35,139 bases of DNA from a virus. Where the stretch lies: IMG/VR virus record IMGVR_UViG_3300046170_000103, positions 1-35,139 of that record; one strand, 5' to 3'. Below, in pieces: positions 1 through 8,900 of this stretch. A program made the position numbers and the translations under genes. The number at the start of each line of letters is the position of its first letter. The first letter of the stretch is position 1. The notes beneath the pieces are model-generated. The model was not told where the DNA came from, did no database searches, and worked only from the letters and a program-made list of their open reading frames with translations.

Positions 1-1168
1 AACCACCTCTTGGACAAATTACAAAATGATAAAATTCATTTGCAGTTAAATCTTTTAAAGAACCAGTACCAGTAGAACCACTTGTAGGCACTCCACTATT
101 TTCCCAAGTTCCATTTTTTCCAAAATATAATTTTTGATTATCTAAATCCATTGCAATCATTAAAATATCTCCAGTTGTATAAGTGTTAATATTGCTACCA
201 CCATGTACTAAAGCACCATTATTTCTCCAACCTGCTGAGCCAGTAAGTTCTCCAATTAATTGAGTTGAAGTAGTATTTGAAACATTAGGTTGATAAGCAA
301 CACCTATTGCTTGATAACTTCCAACAGAATTTATTTTAATTTCACAATAATATTTACCAGAAGATGCACCTATTGTTGATTGTGTGGAACACCAATTTCC
401 ACTATCTGATGCTGTAATAGAATTATTACCATGACCATAAGTTTTACTTGCTGACGAATAAACTAAAGCATTTAATGTAGCAAAAACATTGTCTGGACAA
501 TCTAAAGTATCTGTAAGTGTACCACCTGCAACTGTAAAGTTATTACCATTACCAGATTGGTCTGTAACACTATTACCATCTTTTAAAATAAAGAAACCAT
601 TGTTTCCATAAGTAACACTAGGAGAAGTTTTAATTGTCCATTCTCCAGTTGTTGCATCTGTTTCTCCAAATGCTGATGCGTCATAAGCAGTTCCATCTAT
701 GAAGTGTATGTGAGACATGTAGCCATCAAAATAAGCACTATGACCAATTAAAAATCCAATAGTATTTGCTGTACCAGAATTATTAAACAAAGTGTCATAA
801 TTTTGAGATGGATAAGTAGCTGTTGCAAATGATGTTTCTTGCACTCCATTTAAATAATATTTTACTCTGTTAGATGCTGTAGCTTGTGTGGTATCAACTG
901 CAATTACTACATGATACCAAGCTGAAGTATCTCTTAATATTCTATTAGGTGCAATACTAATAACTTCACTACCTACATATTCATAAAATTTTAAACAATT
1001 TTCTCCAGTTCCTGTGCTAAATTGTAATCCACCCTCTGTACCAGAAGTTCCAGCAGTAATTACTTTTTGATTATTTCCAGTTTTACTTCTTTTTATCCAT
1101 GCACTAATAGTAAAAATTTTTCTGTTACCTGTACTACTTGGTGTTCTTGTTAAATATGTTGTAGCCAT
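1..1168 (-). CDS. LamG/SPRY-type tail or surface adhesin, N-terminal part (gene cut by window start)
   Basis: Starts with ATG at 1168-1166, sharing one base with the stop of the upstream gene (TAATG), and stays open to base 1 (389 codons). Residues ~19-110 resemble a LamG/concanavalin-like jelly roll (TISAWIKRS, WYHVVIAVDTTQ, YYLNGV). Residues ~270-389 resemble a SPRY-like domain (GKYYCEIKI, AIGVAYQP, ending FYHFVICPRGG). Such domains typically bind carbohydrate or protein, so a role in the tail or in host-surface contact is inferred from position after the fibre genes. The C-terminus appears to lie at 34978-35139 across the circular join, but the two parts are out of frame by one base. Confidence 0.75.
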   Translation of the reverse strand, partial: MATTYLTRTPSSTGNRKIFTISAWIKRSKTGNNQKVITAGTSGTEGGLQFSTGTGENCLKFYEYVGSEVISIAPNRILRDTSAWYHVVIAVDTTQATASNRVKYYLNGVQETSFATATYPSQNYDTLFNNSGTANTIGFLIGHSAYFDGYMSHIHFIDGTAYDASAFGETDATTGEWTIKTSPSVTYGNNGFFILKDGNSVTDQSGNGNNFTVAGGTLTDTLDCPDNVFATLNALVYSSASKTYGHGNNSITASDSGNWCSTQSTIGASSGKYYCEIKINSVGSYQAIGVAYQPNVSNTTSTQLIGELTGSAGWRNNGALVHGGSNINTYTTGDILMIAMDLDNQKLYFGKNGTWENSGVPTSGSTGTGSLKDLTANEFYHFVICPRGG

Positions 1169-1893
1169 TAGTTAAATTGTCCACCCCCTGTTGCACCGAA
1201 GCTAGAAGTTAAACTAAAGCTACGATCAGTTGTTTGGTTTTCACCATCCGTAATTCGAAGTGTGAAATTATAGGTTGTTGCAGTTGTGCTTGAACCACCA
1301 AAGTCTGTAGTTGTTATCACACCTGTTGTAGAATTTAAAGAACAATTTGCTTGAGAAGCATTTGTTAATACATTGGTTACTTCAGAATAAGTAACTGCAC
1401 TATCTGAAGTTCCAGCAACTGTAGCTACAGTTCCAGAAAAATCTCCTGCAATAGTTCCTAGTGTACCTGCAGCAGTTGTCCAAGTAGGAGCATCTGAAAC
1501 AGTTAAAATATTTGTAGATGATAGTACGGCTAAACCATTAGGATTTTCTATTCTAATTTTATATTGAGCATCAACAGTTAGTGTTGCTTGAACTGTTAAA
1601 GAAGTTGAGTTGTTAAATGTAACTGTGTCTGCAACATACCAGATACCAGTAGAAGGATTTAAAAATTCTACTTGTGGTACTGAAACATAATTAGTTCCTG
1701 TAATTGTAATTGAAGTTTGAGCATTAGTAATAACATCTGGAGTTATAGAAGTTATTGTAGGTTTTGTTTCTGCAACACCTGTTAATTGAGAACCATCTAA
1801 AGCAGGAAGTCTAGCAGAGTTATCAAGTTTAACAAAGTTTTCTGCTGTGTTAGCAGTAGAATAAACTGTTGCTATATCTTTAGCTTTAGTCAT
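1168..1893 (-). CDS. Tail-associated protein with IPT/TIG-like and Ig/cadherin-like domains
   Basis: A 241-residue protein. The N-terminal ~40 residues (NFVKLDNSARLPALDGSQLTGV) look like the attachment segment seen in many phage fibre-like proteins. Residues ~45-130 (PTITSITPDVITNAQTSITI, then a GTNY turn) match the IPT/TIG immunoglobulin-like fold. Residues ~135-232 look like a second, cadherin-like beta domain with the typical ITDG turn. The C-terminus is Gly-rich (GATGGGQFN). It follows the fibre genes and couples by TAATG to the LamG/SPRY gene, so it is probably a virion surface protein. The domain calls are by eye. Confidence 0.7.
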   Translation of the reverse strand: MTKAKDIATVYSTANTAENFVKLDNSARLPALDGSQLTGVAETKPTITSITPDVITNAQTSITITGTNYVSVPQVEFLNPSTGIWYVADTVTFNNSTSLTVQATLTVDAQYKIRIENPNGLAVLSSTNILTVSDAPTWTTAAGTLGTIAGDFSGTVATVAGTSDSAVTYSEVTNVLTNASQANCSLNSTTGVITTTDFGGSSTTATTYNFTLRITDGENQTTDRSFSLTSSFGATGGGQFN

Positions 1894-1898
1894 GAGGA

Positions 1899-2159
1899 TT
1901 AATCCTCGCTAGGTGGTGTATAACCAGTTAATGCAGTTGCTTCTGCTTGTGTTAATCCCAAGTCTAATAGCTTTTGATTGCCACTAGATTTTGGGTCTAC
2001 ATAGTTATCCATTTCAGTTTGTATTTCTGACCAAGTTGGTGCTGTGCCATCAAACATATCTGCTTTCATAGCATTGTATTCAGTTTCATTACTTGGTGGA
2101 TTACCAGTATAACCTTGAAAGTTTTCTTTTTTAGAAACTATTGTATCAAATTTTGCCAT
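1899..2159 (-). CDS. Small acidic protein next to fibre genes, possible tail-fibre assembly chaperone
   Basis: 86 residues, acidic, no membrane segment. The C-terminal half (LTQAEATALTGYTPPSED) has the Leu/Ala pattern common in small proteins encoded beside phage tail fibres, several of which are assembly chaperones. No family can be named with certainty. A good ribosome site (GGAG, spaced about 8) lies upstream of the ATG. It sits between two surface-protein genes with short gaps of 17 and 5 bases, so it is co-transcribed with them. Confidence 0.6.
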   Translation of the reverse strand: MAKFDTIVSKKENFQGYTGNPPSNETEYNAMKADMFDGTAPTWSEIQTEMDNYVDPKSSGNQKLLDLGLTQAEATALTGYTPPSED

Positions 2160-2176
2160 TTTATTTTTCTCCTATA

Positions 2177-2953
2177 TTAAAAGTCTAATTCTTGAATTGT
2201 TACTTCACCAACAGTTTGATTTAATCTTGAATCATCACTACTGTTTGGACAAAATATATTTGCAGGATTTGTTGCAGCACCATTACTATGCCAACCAATA
2301 ACCCAGTTTTTACTACCAGTAGATGAACTAGCATTAACTACAAAATGTCCACTCCAAGTCATCGTATTACTACTAACTGCATTGTAATCCCAACTCCAAG
2401 CATCAGTAGTTTTTGTACCATCAAATGTAAAATAAGTCATACTGCTACCAGATGCATCGTTGAAAAATGGAAATCTATAATGAACAAGTAATTTAGTATT
2501 TGCTTTGACTTGAGTATGTGTACCACTCATTAAAGAAGTTTCACTACCAGAAGAACTTAAAGATACTCTTGTTGATTGTTTTGCATTAGTTAGTTGTAAA
2601 GTTTTTCCTGCATCAGCAGTTACCCAACTAGGATTTGCACCAGAACCATTAGTTTGTAGTAATTGACCACTTGTTCCTGCACCAAGTCTTTGTAATCCAC
2701 TTCCATCTCTGTAAAGTATATCACCTTGCGTAGTAAGTGTTGTTCCTACATCTGTTCCATCAGTACCATTAGTACCTGCTGAACTCATTTGATCCCAGAA
2801 ATTTGTATCTGTTGGAAGGTTACCAGTTGATGCAGCAGTACATACATAAGATGATCCATTGTATGAAACAACATCATCTACTGCATAAGCAGTACCACCT
2901 GCGTAAGCACCTTTCCAATTAAATTTTATAGATCCTAAATTTACAATAGCCAT
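2177..2953 (-). CDS. Tail appendage protein with carbohydrate-binding-module-like N-terminus
   Basis: 258 residues. Residues ~12-57 (FNWKGAYAGGTAYAVDDVVS, then YNGSSYVC and FWDQM) have the Trp/Tyr spacing of the small carbohydrate-binding modules of the CBM5/12 type, often found in phage tail proteins. A linker rich in Gly/Thr follows. Residues ~125-258 form a beta-rich C-terminal domain resembling C1q- or TNF-like trimeric heads (TQVKANTKLLVHYRFPF, GEVTIQELDF). Probably a trimeric appendage or receptor-binding protein. The family assignments are by eye; the tail role follows from the neighbours. Confidence 0.65.
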   Translation of the reverse strand: MAIVNLGSIKFNWKGAYAGGTAYAVDDVVSYNGSSYVCTAASTGNLPTDTNFWDQMSSAGTNGTDGTDVGTTLTTQGDILYRDGSGLQRLGAGTSGQLLQTNGSGANPSWVTADAGKTLQLTNAKQSTRVSLSSSGSETSLMSGTHTQVKANTKLLVHYRFPFFNDASGSSMTYFTFDGTKTTDAWSWDYNAVSSNTMTWSGHFVVNASSSTGSKNWVIGWHSNGAATNPANIFCPNSSDDSRLNQTVGEVTIQELDF

Positions 2954-3011
2954 GTGTTCTCCTTATACTTATTTTTAAATTGTTGCAACTAAATTTCCAT
3001 CATTATTTATG

Positions 3012-4532
3012 CTAAAAGTGAAGCCCACTAGCACTAAATAAAACATCATCAAATGAAGCATAAGTCGTATCGCTTATGTCATCTACACCACCATTTGTAG
3101 TAGTTACTATTAATTCACCACTAGCATTTTTACTAAATCCATATACCTCTGCAGAACTTGCATTACCTGGTTGGAATGCACCAGCAGAATTATTGTAAAC
3201 TAAAACTTGACCATCTGAAATACCACCTGTTGATACATCATTTGCGTCATTAATACTAAAGTTAGATAATTGGAAAGTTCCAAATGCAATAACATCTACA
3301 ACATCAGTTCCAGAAGTTCCAATCGCACTAGCAAAAACAATAGATGTTCCAGAAGTTACAGTAACATCTGTACCATTAACCATCTTAACACCATTTAGAT
3401 ATACATCTATAAATCCTGCATCGTAAGCAAGTGTATTAGTGTTGTCATCAGCTCCAGTAATTGTAGTAGTTGAACTAGATACTGTGTATGTAAACCTACT
3501 TGAAGTTCCATTCACACTTGAGCCAGCAGGAATCCACCCACTAGATGAGTAAACTTTCATGGTTTGTGAAGAAGAATCAAAATATAAATCACCAACATCT
3601 AATGCGCTTCCATCTGGATCTGCAGTTGGAGCTGAACTATTTGGTCCAAGATAGATATTTGCGAAAGCGTTTATGTCTGCAAGATTGTTTGCTGCAGTTG
3701 TGATTGAAGATATGTTTGAACCTACATTCGTAACATTTGTATTGTTAGTTGCTACTAAATTTATATTCGTACTGTTTGCATTAACTGCATTAATATTTGC
3801 AGAATTTGAATTAACTGCAGATATTGCAGAACTTATTCCAGATACATTGGAAATTTCAGTATCTATTCCTGCAGTTGTGTTTATATTCGCTATGTTAGTT
3901 GCAGTTGTGTTTACATTGGCTATAGATCCTGCAACAGTTCCTATTGTGTTTGAACCAGATAAATCTGCAGCTACAGTATTTACATTAGCTTGATCTGAAG
4001 TTGTTAATTGAATTTGTCTCCATGTAGTGTTAGTCAAATCGTAGACTTTCATTACATCATCCGTAGTATTAAAGTATAATGCTCCGTCTGTTAATGCGTC
4101 TCCATCATTATCTACTGTAGGATCACTAGCTTTAGCACCTAAAAATCTATCATCGAAATTATCTAACGCAGATTCTGCTGCTGCTTGAGCAACCTCTGCT
4201 GCAGTTTGTGCAGTTTCTGCATTTGTCTCTGCTAACTCTGCTGCCGTCTTTGCAGTTTCGGCATCGTTCTTATGACTTAACGCATTTGCTTCACTTGTTG
4301 ATGCATTATTCGCACTAGCTAATGCTTCTGCTGCTTTTGTAGTTGCAGTATTGCTTGCCGTAGTTGCGCTAGCTGCGTCTACTAATAAATCCCATTTAGC
4401 ACTATCTGTGTTTGTAGTTAGAGGTTGAGATCCAGAAGATGTGTGAGCTGTGTTAGCTAAAAAAATATTATTTGTTGATGTGTCTTTAACTATATCTCTA
4501 GCAGAATAAGTTGTGCCTGCAGACCAGATCAC
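3012..4532 (-). CDS. Tail fibre, C-terminal part (separated from N-terminus by a +1 frameshift)
   Basis: The frame opens with GTG (M-I-W-S-A-G) inside the end of the upstream frame. It has no ribosome site of its own and continues the fibre N-terminus encoded by 4498-5043. Residues ~52-125 are an Ala-rich coiled coil (heptads such as AAELAETNAETAQTAAEVAQ). Residues ~180-290 repeat an N-I-x-x-V pattern typical of triple-stranded beta shafts. A ~40-residue unit occurs twice (130-171 and 294-333; see findings). The C-terminus is beta-rich and Ser/Thr-rich. Fused, the fibre would be about 680 residues. Likely the trimeric host-recognition fibre. Confidence 0.8.
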   Translation of the reverse strand: MIWSAGTTYSARDIVKDTSTNNIFLANTAHTSSGSQPLTTNTDSAKWDLLVDAASATTASNTATTKAAEALASANNASTSEANALSHKNDAETAKTAAELAETNAETAQTAAEVAQAAAESALDNFDDRFLGAKASDPTVDNDGDALTDGALYFNTTDDVMKVYDLTNTTWRQIQLTTSDQANVNTVAADLSGSNTIGTVAGSIANVNTTATNIANINTTAGIDTEISNVSGISSAISAVNSNSANINAVNANSTNINLVATNNTNVTNVGSNISSITTAANNLADINAFANIYLGPNSSAPTADPDGSALDVGDLYFDSSSQTMKVYSSSGWIPAGSSVNGTSSRFTYTVSSSTTTITGADDNTNTLAYDAGFIDVYLNGVKMVNGTDVTVTSGTSIVFASAIGTSGTDVVDVIAFGTFQLSNFSINDANDVSTGGISDGQVLVYNNSAGAFQPGNASSAEVYGFSKNASGELIVTTTNGGVDDISDTTYASFDDVLFSASGLHF

Positions 4533-5043
4533 CTTTAAAAGTTCCTAGTTCTTGAGATACAACAAGTTCTCCATTAGAATCAAAACCAAAAATTTTTCCT
4601 GCTCTATCAGTTGAACCAATAGCAAACTCTGTAGTGTTCATTGTGTTTGTTCTTGATAACTTAATAGATCTATCAACTTCTTCTTGTAACTGTTGAATAG
4701 CCATCATAGATCTATCTAATCCTTCTTCATGACTTTCTGCAGGGAATGCGTCATTAGCGATATAATCGATAGATTGAGTTTGAGGTAATGCTCTTCTTAA
4801 AACTACAGTTTCTGTAGCAGTTGGAATATTACCTGTTGTAAATACAATAGTTCCACCAGATCCAGATCCTGCACCAGTAACTGTATAATGTGTAGTTAAA
4901 GTCTTAACTGTTTCAGTTGCATTAGCATCCCTAATAATTACTTGAATATCTGTATCTGCAAATATTTTAAAAGTATAGTTGAAGGTATCTAAAGTACCAT
5001 TTCCAGAATAGGAATTTTTTACTGTAGTCGATGATATAGTCAT
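4498..5043 (-). CDS. Tail fibre, N-terminal T7 gp17-like attachment domain (frameshifted fragment)
   Basis: 181 residues read as printed. The first ~155 match the N-terminal domain of T7-type tail fibres that docks on the tail: TFNYTFKIFADTDIQVI, then VLRRALPQTQ, then a helical QQLQEEVDRSIKL segment. The last ~12 codons (DLVCRHNLFC) do not continue the family pattern. One base downstream, the other frame reads WSAGTTYSARDIVKD, the usual continuation, so a surplus base lies near 4520-4530 (GGTGATCTGG). Starts at ATG 5043, four bases from the preceding gene. Confidence 0.85.
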   Translation of the reverse strand: MTISSTTVKNSYSGNGTLDTFNYTFKIFADTDIQVIIRDANATETVKTLTTHYTVTGAGSGSGGTIVFTTGNIPTATETVVLRRALPQTQSIDYIANDAFPAESHEEGLDRSMMAIQQLQEEVDRSIKLSRTNTMNTTEFAIGSTDRAGKIFGFDSNGELVVSQELGTFKGDLVCRHNLFC

Positions 5044-5046
5044 ATG

Positions 5047-5664
5047 CTAAAAACCTTTAAACATTGATGATGGTTTAGTCAATAAATATTCTTGGTTATA
5101 CTCTTTTTTCATTCTTCTTTCCACTCTTTTTAATGCTCCTGGAGACATAGTTTCCATCATATTATAACCTATTAAATAATCATAAACTGTCTTAATATAA
5201 AACAAATTCATAAAAGGTATATTGCTACTTACTGCTCTATATGCTGCTTTACCTGCTTTACCACCTTCTCCACGAATACCATAATTAATTGCTAACAATA
5301 AATCTGCTACAGTTGTTGCTCCTGGTCCAGCAAGACCTGCAATAATAGTTGATCCGTCTCTTTGTTCTTTAAACAAAACATCACCATATAAACCTAAACC
5401 ACCACCTTGTAATAGAGCTGCCATAACTGTGTTCCATTTAGCAGGATCTCTTGGTTCTCTTCCTTTTAAAAAATCTTTTGCCGTCATTGAAGCATATCCT
5501 AATAAACCAGTTGTAACTATAGTTGCAGCTATACCTTTTGCACCTCTACCTATATCTTGATTTGGTCCAGATCTCATGTAAGCTAAATCTCTACCAATTA
5601 CTTTATTAAAAATTGCAATAGGAAAACCTTTAAATTGACCAAGAAATCTAAATGCTTCTCCCAA
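5047..5664 (-). CDS. Large internal virion protein, C-terminal fragment (frameshifted)
   Basis: 205 residues, opening with TTG at 5664 inside the upstream frame. Reading GTLAGTP from 5648-6496 straight into LGEAFRFLGQFKGFP here gives a smooth protein, so this is the C-terminal third of one gene split by a surplus base near 5660 (run of C then T). It contains hydrophobic Gly-rich stretches (GIAATIVTTGLLGYASM; GGGLGLYGDVL; GLAGPGATTVADLLLAINYG) that could insert in or cross a membrane. This fits an ejected core protein of the T7 gp16 kind. The basic tail (KRVERRMKKEY) precedes the end. Confidence 0.75.
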   Translation of the reverse strand: MGEAFRFLGQFKGFPIAIFNKVIGRDLAYMRSGPNQDIGRGAKGIAATIVTTGLLGYASMTAKDFLKGREPRDPAKWNTVMAALLQGGGLGLYGDVLFKEQRDGSTIIAGLAGPGATTVADLLLAINYGIRGEGGKAGKAAYRAVSSNIPFMNLFYIKTVYDYLIGYNMMETMSPGALKRVERRMKKEYNQEYLLTKPSSMFKGF

Positions 5665-6496
5665 AGGGAGTACCTGCTAAAGTTCCTTGTGTCATTATTC
5701 CTTTAACTCTAGCATCTGGTTGAATTACTGCAAATAAAGTTCTGTCTAGCATCATTCCAGATACTGAATATTTAAATTTTTGTTTTTCTATTTGCGCTTC
5801 TCTTTTACTTAAATTTTCTATACCTGTAATTTTCTTTATATCTGCATCAGAAACTTGATCTAACAAACCAATATTAATAAATTCCATACCATCATCTGCA
5901 GTTTCCATGGCAGTTTTTCTTATTACATCCCATTTATTTGAGTCTATATTGTATTTTTCAAATAGTAATTGTAGTTGTTTATTTAACTTATTGTAGGGTA
6001 GTTTTTTTTGTCTTGCATAATAGTTAGCCATACCCAACATAGCATTTTCTTTTAATGTATTAGTCCACCAAGTAAGTAAATTAAATTTAAAGAATGTTCT
6101 TTGTATTTCTGTTCCTCTTCTACTTAAATTATCTCCTACTTGATTTCTTCCTGCAGTATCATGAATAGTTCCGTCAAGCATTAATCCTAACATTTCTGCT
6201 ATTTCTTTTTTTTGTTTTGTATTCTTAACTCTTGCAAGCGCACCAAATGCTTCTGAAATTCCACCTAATAAAGTATTGCCACCTTGATCTTTCATTTCAG
6301 ATCCATAGATACCCAAATCAGTTGCAGCAGATATTGCAGCTCCACCTAGTTTTGATATGTTTCCTATCAATCTTCCTATTGCTCCATATTTTGCAAGAGC
6401 AAAATTTTCTACAGTATTTAAAGATCCATCAACTACATTCCAGTATTTTTGAAATGAATTAAAATTAGCAATCTTACTTCTATCTCTTCCTTGCAT
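5648..6496 (-). CDS. Large internal virion protein, middle fragment (frameshifted both ends)
   Basis: 282 residues from an internal Met. The same frame is open further upstream to about 6547 (GTNPKKNFESIREAIYDSM) and continues the C-terminus of the 6543-7631 product after a +1 shift. Mixed helical protein with a Trp-rich stretch (FKFNLLTWWTNTLKENAMLG) and an amphipathic, Lys-rich second half. No catalytic motif was recognised. Its place after the lysozyme-bearing core gene and before the fibre corresponds to the core and ejection protein genes of T7-like phages. Confidence 0.75.
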   Translation of the reverse strand: MQGRDRSKIANFNSFQKYWNVVDGSLNTVENFALAKYGAIGRLIGNISKLGGAAISAATDLGIYGSEMKDQGGNTLLGGISEAFGALARVKNTKQKKEIAEMLGLMLDGTIHDTAGRNQVGDNLSRRGTEIQRTFFKFNLLTWWTNTLKENAMLGMANYYARQKKLPYNKLNKQLQLLFEKYNIDSNKWDVIRKTAMETADDGMEFINIGLLDQVSDADIKKITGIENLSKREAQIEKQKFKYSVSGMMLDRTLFAVIQPDARVKGIMTQGTLAGTPFGRSI

Positions 6497-6542
6497 ACTG
6501 TCATAAATAGCTTCTCTAATACTTTCAAAATTCTTTTTAGGA

Positions 6543-7631
6543 TTAGTACCCTAGTCTATCTATCATTCCAATATTTCTTCCTGCCGTCATCAAACCAGAA
6601 AGAAATGTTTCTTGAAGATTACCATTGCCAAATTTTTCATGATAAGTAAACCACTCTCCAGCATTTTTAAAATGTAAAACCCTTTTACCACTAGCTGCTT
6701 TTGCTACACTTCTTGAACCAAAAACATTTACACCATCAGCTATTTGTATCTTGTTTCCAACTAAAGAATTGTAAACTTCTGCCATAAACTCATCTATATT
6801 TTCTACTGTATCAAAAGTTCTTTGATCTAGTTTTGGCTCTACAAAGTTTCTCCATGCTTTATAATTTTTATTATAGTTTATATCTTTACCTTTCATATTT
6901 ACATCTGCTTCTACTTCATCTAATTTTATTCCTAAAGTTTCGGCAGCATTTCTAACATTGAATTGATCATGACTATGTTTAACAACCCAACCCCAAAGTT
7001 TAGGTATATTTGCTCCTCTATCATTTAACATAGTTCTTATTGCTTCAGAGTGTTCTTCTAATAATATTCCTATTCTTTTTATATCTGCATTAGTTTCTGT
7101 AATAGGTGGTTTAATACCTGCTCTTTTTTCTATATCTGTTTGTTGTGCGCCAGCTTCTTCCATAACTTGTACTATTCTTTTTTGTGTAGGAAGATCTGCA
7201 TCAGTAAATAATTTTTCTAATCCTTCTTTACGAAGTTTTTGTTTGAATGCGTTAATCAAGTTAGCTTGAACAGTATCTTGTAAATTAGCTACAGAGTTTC
7301 TTGCACCTGCTCTTATTTCACTTGATCCAACTAATAATGCTAATAACCCTTCTTGCTCAACACCTTTATAATTATCTAAAATAAATTCTATTTCTTTTCT
7401 TGCAATAATTTCATCATTTAAAGCATTTGCTCTATCTATTACTTTTTGTGCTTTTATTTGTGCAGAAACATCTTTAGCAATAGCGTCTACATTAATTTCA
7501 TCTATACGATTAACTCTTCTTTCTGCCATAGCTTGTTTAAGGCTATTCATTATTTCATCTTTTTTTACTCCAGTAAAAGATGATTCTTTTAATAAATTTT
7601 CTATTCTGGTTATACATACATTTTTAGCCAT
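6543..7631 (-). CDS. Large internal virion protein, N-terminal fragment (frameshifted)
   Basis: 362 residues starting MAKNVCITRIENLL, three bases after the stop of 7634-8899. Largely alpha-helical and charged, without a signal peptide. The frame ends ...IGMIDRLGY, whereas the +1 frame reads ...DRL-GTNPKKNFES, so a surplus G in GGG near 6548 breaks the gene. Together with 5648-6496 and 5047-5664 it encodes one protein of roughly 860 residues. By position it is a core/ejection protein corresponding to part of T7 gp16; function is inferred. Confidence 0.75.
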   Translation of the reverse strand: MAKNVCITRIENLLKESSFTGVKKDEIMNSLKQAMAERRVNRIDEINVDAIAKDVSAQIKAQKVIDRANALNDEIIARKEIEFILDNYKGVEQEGLLALLVGSSEIRAGARNSVANLQDTVQANLINAFKQKLRKEGLEKLFTDADLPTQKRIVQVMEEAGAQQTDIEKRAGIKPPITETNADIKRIGILLEEHSEAIRTMLNDRGANIPKLWGWVVKHSHDQFNVRNAAETLGIKLDEVEADVNMKGKDINYNKNYKAWRNFVEPKLDQRTFDTVENIDEFMAEVYNSLVGNKIQIADGVNVFGSRSVAKAASGKRVLHFKNAGEWFTYHEKFGNGNLQETFLSGLMTAGRNIGMIDRLGY

Positions 7632-7633
7632 TA

Positions 7634-8899
7634 TTATCTACCATTCCTACAGTTAATATAATCTGCTGTAATTTTTTCTAAATCTTTTGATTTAGTTTTT
7701 AATTCATCTAAATTATCTTTTGTTTTTTGAACAGTTAATTCTCCCTCTATATCATCACCAAAATTTAAATCATAACCAGATTCTGTTTGTTTGTTTCTTA
7801 AAGCTAGCAATCTTTCTTCCATAATTGGAGTTTCTTTTTCTAATACTTGTGAATCTTTATTTATAATTTTTTGTTTAAAATTTTGTAATTCTACTTCATC
7901 ACTTACTAATTTTTTAATAGTAGTAGATGTTTTTTCTGGTGGGTTAGGAGTTCCAGATCGAAGAGTTGCATCAGCATTAGCAACACCAGTTACATCTACA
8001 GGATTGTCTTGCGCAACATCACCTATAGCTTTGCTTAATAATAACTCTCTAGTTCTAGGATCTGTTTTTTCTAGCTTCATCATAATGTCACTATTTTCTG
8101 GGTAATACTGTTTGTATAAATTTAACTCTGGTTCTCCACCAGTACCAGCATCTAAATCTTTTTTATTTTTAATTAGTTGTTCTTGAAACTTTCTAGCAGT
8201 TCTAATATCTTTTAATTTACCTGCACCTACATGAAGTCCAGTACCAAGAATAGTACCAAAACCAATATTCATAAAACTATCTACTATACCATAATCTGCT
8301 TGTATTTGTTTTGCAGAAGTATAAACGATAGGCTCAACAACTGCTGCACCAAAAGATCCTTCAACTGCACCTCTGATTGCTCTTGCTCTTGGTAATGTCA
8401 TACTAGGTTGTGCAACAAGTTTAGCAAATCTTGCTTGACCAAATACAGGAATAAAAGATGCTCCAATATTTATAGGATCAAGAAAACTACCCCCTATACC
8501 TACTGCTAACTTTGAAGCACCAACATAAAAACCACCAGAAAAAGGATTCCATGATCCTTGTGGTCCACGCTCTAATATACTTTGTCTTTCTCTTTCTTCT
8601 TTTTTTTGATCAACCATAATATCTACAACAGATTGATATTCATCATTTTCAAAATACAAACCTAAATCTGAATACTTTTTGTTTAATTCTTGTTTACTAA
8701 CTGGCTCTATACCTTCTTCTTCTGATTGATTTTTAGCGTCTGAAATTTGATAACTTTTATATAATCTATATGCAGGATTAAAGTTTATAGTCTCTTCGTA
8801 AGTAGCACCTAATACTTCACCAAAAGAAGTTTTGTATTGATCATAACCAGACTCTTTAGCCGTTTCATTTATATTTAAACCAAATGTAAAATTTGCCAT
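7634..8899 (-). CDS. Internal virion (core/ejection) protein
   Basis: 421 residues, starting ATG GCA AAT TTT ACA at 8899. Residues ~115-215 are Gly/Ala-rich and hydrophobic (FYVGASKLAVGIGGSFLDPI; FGTILGTGLHVGAGKL), typical of the membrane-active N-terminal part of podoviral core proteins. The rest is helical and charged. The short C-terminal tail with one Cys and a Gly (DYINCRNGR) is a common ending in this protein group. It is followed within three bases by the next core gene. No lytic motif was seen. Confidence 0.75.
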   Translation of the reverse strand: MANFTFGLNINETAKESGYDQYKTSFGEVLGATYEETINFNPAYRLYKSYQISDAKNQSEEEGIEPVSKQELNKKYSDLGLYFENDEYQSVVDIMVDQKKEERERQSILERGPQGSWNPFSGGFYVGASKLAVGIGGSFLDPINIGASFIPVFGQARFAKLVAQPSMTLPRARAIRGAVEGSFGAAVVEPIVYTSAKQIQADYGIVDSFMNIGFGTILGTGLHVGAGKLKDIRTARKFQEQLIKNKKDLDAGTGGEPELNLYKQYYPENSDIMMKLEKTDPRTRELLLSKAIGDVAQDNPVDVTGVANADATLRSGTPNPPEKTSTTIKKLVSDEVELQNFKQKIINKDSQVLEKETPIMEERLLALRNKQTESGYDLNFGDDIEGELTVQKTKDNLDELKTKSKDLEKITADYINCRNGR

Positions 8900-8900
8900 A

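Noticed and set aside
3673-3993. Plus-strand open frame of 106 residues opposite the fibre gene
   Set aside because: Hydrophobic Val/Phe/Ala-biased complement of the repeat-rich fibre; a shadow of the minus-strand gene with no ribosome site.
7634-8899. Fusion of this core protein with the next one (6543-7631) by another frameshift
   Set aside because: The frame ends with a family-typical Cys/Gly tail and a stop, followed by a new ATG after two bases; it looks like a genuine gene boundary.
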